This document shows positions 1-9,842 of a stretch of DNA of 64,000 bases, in pieces; position 1 is the first letter of the stretch, and the number at the start of each line of letters is the position of its first letter. Source of the DNA: Mycoplasmopsis arginini (GTDB lineage: Bacteria > Bacillota_I > Bacilli_A > Mycoplasmatales > Metamycoplasmataceae); assembly GCF_900660725.1 (NCBI RefSeq), contig NZ_LR215044.1, positions 248,001 to 312,000 on the forward strand, read 5' to 3'. The position numbers were made by a program, and so were the translations under genes. The notes under the pieces are model-generated. The model was not told where the DNA came from. It saw only the letters and a list, made by a program, of their open reading frames with translations, and ran no database searches.

Positions 1-1
1 A

Positions 2-835
2 AAGCCAAATACTGTGTTTGCCGGATTCTTAATAAAATTCTCTATTGATCCCACTTTGATTAATCCTCAATATTTGGGATACTACTGTCAAAGCAAATCT
101 TATTGGAACCAAGTTTCGTCTTTATTCACTGGAAGCACTCGTAATAATATCAATGCAGAGCAATATGGGGATTTATTAATTCCGGTTGTTGATTATGCCC
201 TACAACAACACATAGTTAACACTATAGGAAGTGTCGATGATTTACTTGAAAATTTGGTAAAACAAAACGAAAAAATCATTCAAATTGGTCTAATAAAAAT
301 CAATAAATTAAATAATATTCAAACTAAAAATCTTTCTGAAATAGTCGAATTCTCTAAAGGATGCGAAGTTGGTTCATCGAATTATAGCGATATTAAGAAA
401 GATAATATGATTAATTATTTAAGAGTGGGCGATTTAAATGCCATCGGTACTACCCATGTTAAATTAGATAACGAACTAGTTATTTCTAAATTCGATGATA
501 TATTATGTGCATTTGATGGTGCGCCAGGAAGAAATAATATTGGACTAGTTGGTGCTTATTCATCTGGTATTTATAATCTTAAATGTAATGATATTAATAA
601 AGGATTGGTTTATTTTGGAATAAATAGTGATTTGAATCAGAAAATTATAGCTGATCATTCACAAGGCACTACAATATTACATGCTTCTAAATCAATTCAA
701 CATTTACAATATGCTGACATTGGACTAGAAGATAAAATGTATTTGAACTCATTATTTAAATTATTATTACAAAATAAAAAGAAGATTGAATATTTGAAAA
801 ATATAAAATCCAATCTCCTTAATAAATATTTTTAA
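2..835 (+). CDS. hsdS: Type I restriction specificity subunit HsdS (expressed copy, 5' end outside window)
   Basis: The open frame is already running at the window edge, so the N-terminal domain is missing. What remains is the end of the first target-recognition domain (TRD1), a helical spacer (NTIGSVDDLLENLVKQ, coded near 217-264), a second TRD beginning SEIVEFSKGCEVG, and a C-terminal helix ending IKSNLLNKYF, the usual HsdS architecture. HsdS sets the DNA sequence recognised by the HsdM/HsdR complex. Its spacer codons contain the 39-bp sequence repeated inverted at 2293-2331, so the TRD2 half can be exchanged with silent cassettes downstream. Its stop codon abuts the convergent recombinase gene. 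hsdM is expected upstream of the window. Confidence 0.9.
   Translation, partial: KPNTVFAGFLIKFSIDPTLINPQYLGYYCQSKSYWNQVSSLFTGSTRNNINAEQYGDLLIPVVDYALQQHIVNTIGSVDDLLENLVKQNEKIIQIGLIKINKLNNIQTKNLSEIVEFSKGCEVGSSNYSDIKKDNMINYLRVGDLNAIGTTHVKLDNELVISKFDDILCAFDGAPGRNNIGLVGAYSSGIYNLKCNDINKGLVYFGINSDLNQKIIADHSQGTTILHASKSIQHLQYADIGLEDKMYLNSLFKLLLQNKKKIEYLKNIKSNLLNKYF
216..254 (+). repeat. Recombination site in hsdS spacer (39-bp inverted repeat, arm 1)
   Basis: These 39 bp are perfectly repeated in inverse orientation at 2293-2331. The core TTAACACTATAGGA also occurs, inverted, at the heads of the other two silent cassettes (2907-2931 and 3546-3575). The match to the third cassette extends left to CATAGTTAACACTATAGGA. 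The site lies inside the coding sequence at the NTIG spacer codons, so recombination there keeps the frame. A tyrosine recombinase gene lies between the arms. Confidence 0.88.
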
Positions 836-1636
836 TTACCAATCTATTATTTTATCAACAATAGCTTGTTGCTCTTCACTGGTTTTACGAAGATATATCC
901 TTGTTGTTTCAATGGACTCATGGCCCATTAAATCAGCCAACAAGGCTATATCTTTTCTTTTTTCTAGAAAGTTTTTTGCGAATCTATGCCTAAAAGAATG
1001 GGGATAAATGACTTTTAGATTCATTTTTAATTTTTCACCAAGTGCCTTTAATTGGTGAGCAATCCCTCTTGTAGTTATTTGTTTACCATTTTTATTTAAA
1101 AATAGATAGCCTTCGATTCTTCCAATAGAATCATAATATTCTATTGCTTTTATACGAAGCCTTTTTGGTATGAATATCCTTCGTATTTTACCTGATTTAG
1201 TATATAAATCGATATATCCACGTTTTAGATGTTCGTATTTAAATTGAATTAATTCTGATACACGAGCTCCAGTTGCGCCCAAGAATCGTGCAACGAAATA
1301 CCATTCAAGATTGCCATCTTTAATAAGTTTATTCTTGAAAAATTCATAATCAGCGTCACTTATTACATTTTCAAGATAACTTTTTTGTTGAACTTTGATA
1401 TATTTTAGTTTCAACTTATCTTTACCGATAAATTCAAGATATTTATTTATACCTTGAATTCTTAAATTAACTGTTTTACCTTTATATTTGTCAACCAAGA
1501 CAGCTTTAAAGGCTAATAAATTTTGTTTTGTGATTTCATCAAAATCTCTATTATACATTTCTACAGCTGTTTCATATGCATCAATTGTATTTTTAGATAA
1601 ATTTTGATGAAGTAAGAAATTTTTAAAATCTTTCAT
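836..1636 (-). CDS. Tyrosine site-specific recombinase (XerC/D-like), putative HsdS invertase
   Basis: A 266-residue phage-integrase-family recombinase. It has an N-terminal SAM-like core-binding domain (about residues 1-90) and a catalytic domain with Arg in ATGARVSEL, His-x-x-Arg in PHSFRHRF, His in MGHESIETT and the nucleophilic Tyr in TRIYLRK. I chose the ATG at 1634-1636 because a strong Shine-Dalgarno AGGAGG stands just before it; an upstream start is possible but has none. It lies between the expressed hsdS and three inverted silent hsdS cassettes, so it very likely catalyses inversion at the shared TTAACACTATAGGA sites, as described for other phase-variable type I loci. Its role is inferred from context. 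Confidence 0.88.
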   Translation of the reverse strand: MKDFKNFLLHQNLSKNTIDAYETAVEMYNRDFDEITKQNLLAFKAVLVDKYKGKTVNLRIQGINKYLEFIGKDKLKLKYIKVQQKSYLENVISDADYEFFKNKLIKDGNLEWYFVARFLGATGARVSELIQFKYEHLKRGYIDLYTKSGKIRRIFIPKRLRIKAIEYYDSIGRIEGYLFLNKNGKQITTRGIAHQLKALGEKLKMNLKVIYPHSFRHRFAKNFLEKRKDIALLADLMGHESIETTRIYLRKTSEEQQAIVDKIIDW

Positions 1637-1672
1637 ATGATACCTCCTAATTATTTGAAGGTATATCACATA

Positions 1673-2331
1673 CTAAAAGTATTTATCTAATAATTGAGAT
1701 TTTATTTCTTTTAGTTTGTTTATTTTTCTTCTTAATAATGATAATTCATCGATATAATAATGATATTTTAATTCATAATCATTTAGTTCATTATCATCTA
1801 ATAAAGGCACTAATATTTTAATGAAAGTATCATTATTAACACCAGCCATTGTTGTTCCAACTGAATTTAAATCACGCTGAAGATTAAAATCATTTGAAAT
1901 TATAATAGCAGAAAGAAAAGTTAAAGGAAGTTTTTTAGATGCTTCTAATCCTAAGAATCCTGTTGATAATATATAATTGTCAATTAAATCAATGTCATTA
2001 TTAGTAATTATTAGTTTTTTATTAGAGCCTTTCATTTTAGCAAATCATACACTATTTTTTACTGGTTGCATATTTGCTCTAGAAGGTCTCTTGTTATAAC
2101 TAATAATTTCACCTTCAGAAATGTTGTTGATACCTTCTATGGTAGAAGTATCCACATACACCTTAGTTTTGTCAAATAAAGTTATTCCTGATTTAATTAT
2201 GTTTGGATTGTGATATTCAAATGTCGTTTTATCAGGATATTTTTTTAATGAAATATCCAATATTTCGCATATTTTGTTGATTCTTGACTGATAATTTTCA
2301 AGTAAATCATCGACACTTCCTATAGTGTTAA
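1673..2331 (-). pseudogene. Silent hsdS half-cassette A (spacer + TRD2 + C-terminal helix)
   Basis: Read on the minus strand with UGA as Trp, this is one continuous stretch that starts in the NTIGSVDDLLEN spacer, contains a TRD distinct from that of the expressed gene, and ends with the HsdS-type terminal helix (KEIKSQLLDKYF). It has no promoter or N-terminal half, so it is a storage cassette rather than a decayed gene. Its first 39 bp (2293-2331) match the expressed gene exactly, the longest identity of the three cassettes, which suggests the most recent exchange partner. Inversion of 216-2331 would join it in frame to the expressed N-terminus. Confidence 0.85.
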
Positions 2332-2335
2332 TTAG

Positions 2336-2931
2336 CTAGAAATATTTTGATAACAAATTTTGCTTTATTTGCTTTAATTTATTATTCATTTTCTTATATT
2401 TGAACATTAAATCATAAAGCGAAGCGAGTTTTTGATTTGTTGTTATAGTTTCATTGTTTAGAGGAATTGAAATTACTTCAAGCACTCCTTTAGTAATGAA
2501 CTTTATAACTGAACCTTGAGAATTAATGATTAAATCATTTATTCCAAACTCACATGCCTTTTGAAATAAATAGAAGTATTTTGTTGGTGATAGAACATAT
2601 GTCCTTTGATAAGCATTAAATTTACCTTCATAGTATTTACAAGATATCTCACCATTTCCTGCAACAATTATAGCTTTACAGTCAAATGCATAGTCATCAA
2701 TAAGTAGTCCATCCTTGCCACATGTGAAAAATGGATATTTGCCATTAATACTTGAGGCTTCAACATTTAATTTACCTGTTTTTATTTCACAACAATTACC
2801 TAACATAACAATGGACGTGTTATCGGTGTTTATTAGATAATTTTGATAAATTAAATCTGAAAAAGTATGCAATTTATCTGTAATTTTATTGTTAAATTCA
2901 ATTAAATCATCTATTGTTCCTATAGTGTTAA
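2336..2931 (-). pseudogene. Silent hsdS half-cassette B
   Basis: A second promoterless HsdS 3' half. It begins at the TTAACACTATAGGA core (spacer residues NTIGTIDDLIEF), continues through a TRD with the motif GNCCEIKTGK, and ends KQNLLSKYF. Its stop codon TAG is followed 2 nt later by the start of cassette A, so the cassettes are packed end to end. TRD features such as GKYPFFTCG are typical of HsdS. It can reach the expression locus by inversion, and direct recombination with A or C would delete cassettes. Confidence 0.83.
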
Positions 2932-2935
2932 TTAG

Positions 2936-3571
2936 CTAGAAATATTTTGATAGTAATAATTGTTTAATTTGCTTAGCTTTTTTGATTACCAATTTACAAT
3001 TTAATAAAGAACTGTATAGACAATCATATTTTTTAAAGGATGTAATTTCATTATAGGAATTAAAAACTTTCAATTCTTTTAAATCATCTAATGATAAATT
3101 GAGTTGAGCGGTTCCTTTGCCTAACTGAATAATTTCTTTTTTATATTTATGTAGATACGCAAAAAGATAGCTAGAAGAATCCGATGTTATTTTAAGTACT
3201 CTCTGATTTAAATAACAATTATTTTCATCGACTATCCCTGAACGCCCTATGTTTCCAGTCATAGTTAAAACAATATCGCCGATTGATAATAGATATTTAT
3301 TATCTGCTTTTTCTTCTGAAAGTTGTGAAACATTATTAGTGTTAAAACCGCTATCATCAATATTTTTAATAGTTATAAGTTTTTTATTTGAATTTGTAAC
3401 ATAATATTTGCTTTCAAATGTTCCACCATTAAAAGATTTAAAAACATAACCAAAGGTATTTGTTTTATCAGATTCACTTTTGTCAAGTAAGAATAATAAA
3501 TATTTAAGTTTTTTGTTATACTCAATTTGTTTTTTTTCAATCAAATCATCTATTGTTCCTATAGTGTTAAC
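2936..3571 (-). pseudogene. Silent hsdS half-cassette C
   Basis: The third promoterless HsdS 3' half. It starts at CATAGTTAACACTATAGGA, a 19-bp match to the expressed gene, with spacer residues NTIGTIDDLIEKKQ. It continues through a TRD (ISIGDIVLTMTGNIGRSGIV, typical of HsdS second domains) and ends KQLLLSKYF. It is the outermost cassette and lies just downstream, on the other strand, of the AlbA-type regulator's promoter. Cassettes A, B and C differ strongly in TRD sequence, so four specificities are available counting the expressed one, for a given TRD1. Confidence 0.83.
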
Positions 3572-3588
3572 TATGAAATTATAAACAA

Positions 3589-3652
3589 TGACAAAACTAG
3601 TGACATAATTAGTGACAAAACTAGTGACATTTTAAATTATTTATGATATAAT
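3589..3652 (+). promoter_or_regulatory. Promoter with four-copy 12-bp TGAC operator array
   Basis: TGAC(A) occurs at 3589, 3601, 3613 and 3625, exactly every 12 bp. The last copy forms the -35 box (GTGACA, 3624-3629), 17 bp before an extended -10 (TGATATAAT, TATAAT at 3647-3652). Start codon and Shine-Dalgarno follow within 35 bp. A protein binding successive helical turns here would cover the polymerase site. The same 12-bp spacing recurs inside the downstream gene and at 61.55 kb. Confidence 0.75.
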
Positions 3653-3683
3653 ATTTTTTATTTAATTGATAGGATATGTCCAT

Positions 3684-5048
3684 ATGAATTTAGGAAAAGA
3701 AAACGAAACATTGGAATTTAAAAAAACAACAGGTGAACTTAGGGACGCAATGGATGATATTTGTGCCATTTTAAATAAGCATGGTAAAGGCGTTCTATAT
3801 TTTGGAGTCAAACCAAATGGAGATGTATGTGGACAAATAGTAAGTGATAGTTCATTAGATGATGTAGCAACACATATTAAAACTGCAATTAAACCAATGA
3901 TTTATCCTTCAATTAAAGAGGAGATGCTAGATGGCTTAAGTGTTATTAAAGTTGAGTTTGCTGGAACTGAAAGGCCATATTCATCTTATGGCAGATATTA
4001 TAAGAGAGTTCATGATAGAGCTGAGGGCATGACACCTGATGAATTAAAACATATGATGCTTGATACAGATTATTCATCTATTTGGGAAAATAATATAACT
4101 ACATTTGAGATTGAAGATGTAGATTCTAAAGCATTAAAGAGTTTTTATGCAAGAGCAGTCAATTGCGGAAGGTTAGAACCTCTCGAAGAATATGATGAAA
4201 AAGAGTTATTAAGAATGTTGGGATTGATGGTTGATGACAAGTTAACAAATGCTGGCTATTTCCTATTCTCATCAAAGGAACCAACTGTTTTAAAAATGGC
4301 TGTTTATGCTACAGACCAAAGAATAAATTTTTTAGATATTAATAGGGTTCATGATAATATTTATAATTTGATAGATATCGCAACAGTATATATTAATCAA
4401 CATATGAACTGGAGAGTTGAATTTGATGGTAAAAGTACATCAAGAATCGAAATACCAGAAGTACCAGTTGATGCTGTAAGAGAAATTGTTGTCAATGCAT
4501 TTGCTCATGCTAATTATCGTTCAATTACAGAACATGAAATTGATATAACTCCAACGATGATTGATATTTATAATCCTGGTGAGTTTCCAATTAATTATAA
4601 ACCAGAAGATTTTGCTGAACGTAGAATTCAATCAATGCCTAGAAACAGGAAGATATTAGATGTTTTATATCGCTCTAAGAATGTTGAAGTTCAAGGAAGC
4701 GGAATAAGAAAAGTATTAGAACTATGTGCTGCCAATAATGTTAAATACGAATACTATAACAATGAATTTGGATTTAGATTTAGTTTCTATAGAAACAATG
4801 TCACTCTAAATGTCACCAAGGATGTCACTAGTGATGTCACTAAAGAAATTCCTAAAAGAGTCAATGAATTAGATAGTGAAGTTATACTCTTATTGAAAGA
4901 AAATCCGGTTTATACAAGAGAAGAAATAGCCCAAAAAGTTGGTAAGACGGCTAGAACAGTACAAAGATCATTAGATAGATTAAAAGAAGCTAAAAAAATT
5001 GTAAGAATTGGAAATAAAGTTTCAGGTTATTGGGAAGTTATAGATTAA
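3684..5048 (+). CDS. AlbA_2/Schlafen-domain ATP-binding regulator (COG2865 type)
   Basis: A 454-residue protein. The N-terminal AlbA_2 fold (ETLEFKKTTGELRDAMDDIC, then GKGVLYFGVKPNGDVCG) is followed by a GHKL-like ATP-binding region (VREIVVNAFAHANY, then QGSGIRKVLELC) and a C-terminal winged helix (REEIAQKVGKTARTVQRSLDRL). This is the arrangement of COG2865 transcriptional regulators, which often sit beside type I restriction genes. I place the start at the ATG at 3684, after AGGA. The linker NVTKDVTSDVTK is encoded by GTCAC at 4800, 4812, 4824 and 4836, the same 12-bp period as the TGAC array in its own promoter but in reverse orientation, which suggests autoregulation with an internal site. 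hsdR follows 12 bp downstream. Confidence 0.85.
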   Translation: MNLGKENETLEFKKTTGELRDAMDDICAILNKHGKGVLYFGVKPNGDVCGQIVSDSSLDDVATHIKTAIKPMIYPSIKEEMLDGLSVIKVEFAGTERPYSSYGRYYKRVHDRAEGMTPDELKHMMLDTDYSSIWENNITTFEIEDVDSKALKSFYARAVNCGRLEPLEEYDEKELLRMLGLMVDDKLTNAGYFLFSSKEPTVLKMAVYATDQRINFLDINRVHDNIYNLIDIATVYINQHMNWRVEFDGKSTSRIEIPEVPVDAVREIVVNAFAHANYRSITEHEIDITPTMIDIYNPGEFPINYKPEDFAERRIQSMPRNRKILDVLYRSKNVEVQGSGIRKVLELCAANNVKYEYYNNEFGFRFSFYRNNVTLNVTKDVTSDVTKEIPKRVNELDSEVILLLKENPVYTREEIAQKVGKTARTVQRSLDRLKEAKKIVRIGNKVSGYWEVID

Positions 5049-5060
5049 GGTGGTGAAATT

Positions 5061-8000
5061 ATGGTATATGAAAGTGTGATTGAAGAGACTATAATATCCT
5101 TACTTCAAAATAAAGGATATGAATTGATAGATGAAAATGATAATTGGATATTAAATCGTACATTAGATGAATTCATTAATGAAGATTTATTAAAAGAATG
5201 CCTTATTAAGATTAATAAGATATCTGATATGAATATCATTGAAGATGCTATTAATGCTATAAAAAGATTAGAAAATCCATCTTTATTTGAACGCAATTTT
5301 GATTTTCATAAGATTTTAATTGATGGAATTACAATAGAATCTAAAGATTATCAAGTCAATCCATTAATTAAATTTATTGATTTTAATAATCCTGAAAATA
5401 ATGTATTTCAAGTTTGCCATCAAGTTAAATTTAAAGAAGGTAAAAATACAAGAATACCTGATGTAATTGTGTATATCAATGGATTACCTTTAATTGTAAT
5501 GGAATTAAAATCATTTGATGAAGATGCTACTAATGCGACATTAGAACATGCATATTCACAACTCGGATCTAATTCGGAACATGATGGATATAGATATGAT
5601 ATTCCGACATTATTCAATTATAATGCTTTTTTAGTTATATCTGATGGTGTTTATACTAAAGTTGGTACATTAACATCTAAGATTGATAGATATAACGAAT
5701 GGAAAAGTGTTGAAGGTGAAAAAGGATACGATGATTCTTGTGTAACCAAATTGAATATTTTATTTGATGGTTTATTTGAGAAAAAACGGCTAATTGATTT
5801 CATTAAAAACAACATTTTCTTCATTATTGATAAAAATGAGAAACCAGTTAAGATAATGGCTCAATATCATCAATATTTTGGTGTTAATAAAGCGCTAGAT
5901 TCTATTATCAAAACTGTTAAACCAAATGGTAATGGTAAAGCTGGTATTATATGGCATACACAAGGTAGTGGTAAATCATTTTCAATGGTTATGTTAGCTC
6001 ATAGATTATTGTTAGAAAAATCATTAAATGTTCCTACAATTGTAATGCTAACAGATAGAATTGACTTAGACGATCAATTATATAAAACATTTTATAGTGC
6101 AAGAAATTATTTAAAGTGTGAAGCTGCAATTGCTACATCAAGAGAAGATTTAGTTAAGAAATTATCTACTATAAAACAAGGTGGTATTATTCTTACAACC
6201 GTTGGTAAATTTGATAAAGAAAATCTACCAAAGAATGAAAGAAATAACATTATTGTCATGACTGATGAAGCTCATAGAGGGCATTATGGCATTTATGAAA
6301 CAGTTCATTATGAAAAGAATGCTGAAACCGAAGAAATGGAAGCAGTATTTAAATATGGTGTTGAAAAATATATAAGAGATGCTCTTCCTAATGCAACATT
6401 TATTGGTTTTACTGGAACACCAGTATCTACAAAAGATAAACAAACAACTGATATTTTTGGTGATATTATCGATGTTTACGATATGACTCAATCAGTTATT
6501 GATGGTTCAACAGTTAAATTATATTATGAATCACGCTTAGCCAAAGTATGGACTAATGATGAGATATTAAAACAAATTGATGAATATTATACTGATATTG
6601 AAAAAAACGAAAAAGCTGATAAGAATTCTATAGAACGTTCTAAGGCTGAAATGTCTAAAATTAAAGTCATATTAGAAGGTGATGATATGATTGAACTTTT
6701 TGCAAAGGATATCTTAGCTCATTATGAGGAAAGAAAAGGATTCTTAAATGGCAAAGCAATGATTGTATGTCAAACAAGAATTGCAGCTGCTAAATTATAT
6801 AAAAAGATAACTGAAGAATTAAGACCCGATTTAAAAGAACAAGTAATTTTAGTTGTTACTGAATCTAATAAAGATACTGAAGAACAAAGAAAATTATTTG
6901 GTAATAGCGATTATAGAAAAGAATTAGGTGAAGAATTCAAGAAAGATACATCAAAATACAAAATTGCAATTGTAGTTGATATGTGACTTACTGGTTTTGA
7001 CGTACCAGATTTAGATTGTATGTATTTTATTAAGAGATTAAAATCATATAATCTTATGCAAGCTATTGCTCGTGTAAATCGTGTATATCCAGGTAAATAT
7101 TATGGTTTAATTGTTGATTATATCGGCTTAAATGAAGCATTGGAAAATGCGTTAACTGAATATACTGATAGAGATAGAGAAACTAATGTTCAAGATATCA
7201 AGAAAGAAATTTACACTATTTTAAAAGAAAAATTAAGTATCTTGAACGAATGGTTCTATAAGATTGAAAAATCTAAATTCTATAGTAAAGATTCATTAAC
7301 AAGATTTACGGCAATTCAAGAAGGTGCTCAATTCATTTTATCTGATAAAAAGAAGAGAGAAGAGCCATTTATTAATGACTTATCATTGGCTATAAAACAA
7401 GCATTTGTTGTATGTGGTGGTATTGTTACACCCGATGAAAAAAATGATGTAATGTATTATTTAGCTATTAGAAGTTACATATTAAAGCTTCGTAATAAAC
7501 CTGGAGTTATTTCTACAAAAGAAATGAATGAATATGTATCAGAATTATTAGCTGATGCAATTAAAGGTGATGAAGTTAAAGTATTAACAAAAGATAAAGA
7601 TTCTTCAATTAATGTCATAGATTTATTAAGTAAAGAAAAAATTGAAGAATTAAGAAAGAAAAATCCACCTCATGTATTTGTTGAAATAGTTAAGAAATTA
7701 CTTGAAAGAGCGATTGCAGAATCAAGAAAGAACAATTATTTTAAATCACAAGAATATTCTAAGAGATTAAGAAAGATTCTTGAAAAATATAACGACAGAG
7801 ATGCTAATTTTGAACCTGAAACTACAATTGTTGATTTAGTAAGTTTTGCTAGTGAAATGGTATCCGATGAAAAAGAAGCTAATAAATTAGGTATATTTGG
7901 TAGAGAAAGAGCATTCTATGATGCACTAGTTAGAGATAAATCGGCTCAAGATTTATTATGTGATGAAACATTGAAATTAATTGCTAGAGAATTAAAAGAA

Positions 8001-8171
8001 GTTGTTGAGGAATATGCTCAAACCGACTGGTCTAATAAAGAATCTACTAGAGCTAAAATGAGAACTAAGATTAAAGAATGTTTAAAGAAATATAAATATC
8101 CACCTGAATATACTAAATCAGCTGTAGATGATGTTATTAAACAAGCTGAATATATAATGAATGAATTTTAG
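5061..8171 (+). CDS. hsdR: Type I restriction endonuclease subunit R
   Basis: A 1036-residue motor and nuclease subunit, continuous through one UGA-Trp codon at 6984. The nuclease motif is RIPDVIVYI...LIVMELKSF near residues 130-155. Walker A (HTQGSGKSFS) is near residue 300, followed by DEAH (TDEAHRGHYG) and motif III (FIGFTGTPVS). The second RecA domain holds QAIARVNRVYPGK near residue 670, with a helical C-terminus. Together with HsdM and HsdS it translocates and cuts unmodified DNA. It starts at ATG with Shine-Dalgarno AAGGTGGTG. The length is normal and no disabling change is visible. It is probably co-transcribed with the AlbA-type regulator. Confidence 0.94.
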
Positions 8172-8219
8172 AAGATGAGTGATAAATAAAAATAATTTTT
8201 TTTGTGGCAGAATAATGAC

Positions 8220-8783
8220 ATGGAACTCATTAAAATAGTTGATAGATTAGAACAAAAATTATTGAAATATAAGCCTCTGGTTGATATTTATTACGTTGAT
8301 AGACATGCGTTCTCATTTGATGGAGTTGTTGAATTAAATGAATTAGTATTAGATAATTGGAACAAGATTTGTAATAATTTTGTCAATATCTTAAGTGTTC
8401 TTGGAGAATATATAGATAATTAAGATTATCTAGCTAATAGTGAAAGTGATATTAATGCTGATATTTTTGATTTGAAATAAATATCAAACTTTATCTATGA
8501 AGACTAATATGATAAAAAAGATAGAGAAAAAAATAGCAAAAATTACACTACTATTGAATTTGTATTCGTGTTGTGTTATTCCTCAAAGCAAGCCTGAATA
8601 TCTATATTAAATGATGGCACATTAGTTTTCAAGGATACCGATAATAATTACTATAGAGGTGAGAATAATTACAACTATTCACTTTTACCATCTATTTATA
8701 GAAATGAAGATTTTGAAGCAAAAGGAAATAAATATAATTTTAAAGTTGGAAAAGATTACTGTATAAAGATCGAAAGTATATAA
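8220..8783 (+). pseudogene. Decayed FRG-domain protein gene
   Basis: One frame runs from 8220 to 8783 and is interrupted by three TAA codons (8421, 8478, 8505). Across the stops it reads as one protein. The last part, NNYYRGENNYNYSLLPSIYR, is the signature of the FRG domain (RG...LLPSI.R), found in small proteins often near phage-defence genes. The domain ends abruptly about 25 residues after the motif, so the gene is also 3'-truncated. No Shine-Dalgarno is visible at the ATG. It follows hsdR directly and looks like a lost passenger of the restriction locus. The function of FRG proteins is uncertain. Confidence 0.68.
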
Positions 8784-8838
8784 AGAGAAAAAGGAAATAT
8801 TAATGCAAAATTGTGTTAATGTTTCTTTTTTTATCATT

Positions 8839-8854
8839 TATAATTTAATTTATG
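8839..8854 (+). promoter_or_regulatory. smpB promoter, TATAAT 7 nt before ATG (leaderless)
   Basis: TATAAT at 8839-8844 is followed by only 7 nt before the ATG at 8852, and there is no Shine-Dalgarno. Transcription from this -10 would begin at or next to the start codon. Other genes in the window (ecfA1, ffh) show the same spacing. Confidence 0.6.
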
Positions 8855-9283
8855 CCAAAATTAATTTCAAAAAATAAATTTGCTAAATCAGATTATGAAA
8901 TACACAGCACATATGAAGCTGGTATTTCATTACTAGGATGAGAAGTTAAAAGTTTAAGAGCACAAAATGTAAAACTTGATAATGCTTTTTGTTCTATTAG
9001 CAATAAAAATGAAATTTGGGTTAATAATATGCATATATCACAATACATGTTAGTAAAGGGCGAACTAGATCGTTCTCGTAAATTGTTGATGCATAGCAAA
9101 GAAATTTTAAGAATGAAAAACACAGCCGATAGACTTAGTTTAATCATAATCCCAATTTCAATTTATTGAGTAAATAACCATATTAAATTAGAAATTGCTT
9201 TGGCAAAAAGATTAAAAAAATACGATAAGCGTGAGAAAATTAAACAAGAAGAGTTAAAAAGAAATCTTAAGAATATTTATTAA
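8852..9283 (+). CDS. smpB: SsrA-binding protein SmpB
   Basis: A 143-residue protein. SmpB binds tmRNA and brings it to stalled ribosomes for trans-translation. The N-terminus KNKFAKSDYEIHSTYEAGIS and the following LLGWEVKSLRAQNVKL match the OB-fold core. The basic C-terminal tail (AKRLKKYDKREKIKQEELKR) is the segment that enters the decoding site. Trp in GWEV and in IYWVN is encoded by UGA, which explains why standard-code ORF calling misses the gene. The tmRNA gene starts 6 nt after the stop codon, an unusually tight pairing of the two partners. Confidence 0.95.
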
Positions 9284-9288
9284 TTCAC

Positions 9289-9676
9289 GGGGGTGTAATG
9301 GCTTCGACATGCATTTAATTGTTATTGTTGCAGTGGTCTTGTAAACCTAAAATACTTTCTAGGCTTTTTAAATGCAAACTTAGAAAACAAAAAAGAAAAA
9401 GAATTTTTCATGACAAATGTTATGAACAATCAATTAAATCCAGTTTTTGCTTAATTAAATCTGGTCAAATTCTTATTAATGGCCCATTTTTAGAATTTTG
9501 TCGTTAAGGGCTAGACTTGGCGAAAATCAGTAAATAGCTAAGTGACATTATCATCTGGAATTATTTAACTTTTTTGTTTATTTTAATTTAAATAATTTAT
9601 TTAAAAATAAACTAAACTGTAGAACCAATACCAAAAGAATGTGTGGACCGGGGTTCGATTCCCCGCACCTCCACCA
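9289..9676 (+). ncRNA. ssrA: Transfer-messenger RNA (tmRNA)
   Basis: The 5' end GGGGGTG pairs with the 3' CACCTCC ahead of a genomically encoded ACCA end (9671-9676). The tRNA-like T arm GGTTCGATTCC is present. The tag reading frame is at 9374-9454: resume codon GCA, tag start ANLENKKEKEFFMTN, ending LNPVFA with stop TAA, 26 residues in all. This long tag with a hydrophobic VFA end is typical of mycoplasma tmRNAs, where the tag is recognised mainly by Lon. Coordinates run from the first acceptor-stem base to the CCA. Confidence 0.95.
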
Positions 9677-9693
9677 AATGTACAAAAAACGCC

Positions 9694-9726
9694 AAAAAGC
9701 AATATATTTTATGTTGCTTTTTTTAA
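9694..9726 (+). terminator. Rho-independent terminator after tmRNA
   Basis: Inverted arms AAAGCAA (9696-9702) and TTGCTTT (9714-9720) followed by a T run, placed 20 nt after the tmRNA 3' end. Confidence 0.75.
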
Positions 9727-9842
9727 TAATAATTTTTGGTTTTATTTAAAAAAATAACTATTTTTTAAATAAAAAACGCTAATAACTTTATAATATATAT
9801 AAAAATATTCAAAACGAAAAATAAATATTAATTGGAGGCAAA

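Noticed and set aside
836-1636. Integrase of the conjugative element
   Set aside because: It lies 35 kb from the element, between inverted hsdS cassettes with repeated sites, so a role in hsdS switching fits better.
6984-7020. Apparent stop splitting hsdR, and similar splits in glyS, rpoD, ecfA2, comEC and virB4
   Set aside because: The stops are all UGA, the frames stay in register and conserved motifs continue; they are Trp codons in code 4.
9319-9507. 62-residue ORF on the plus strand
   Set aside because: It lies inside the tmRNA; the real coding segment there is the 26-residue tag in another frame.
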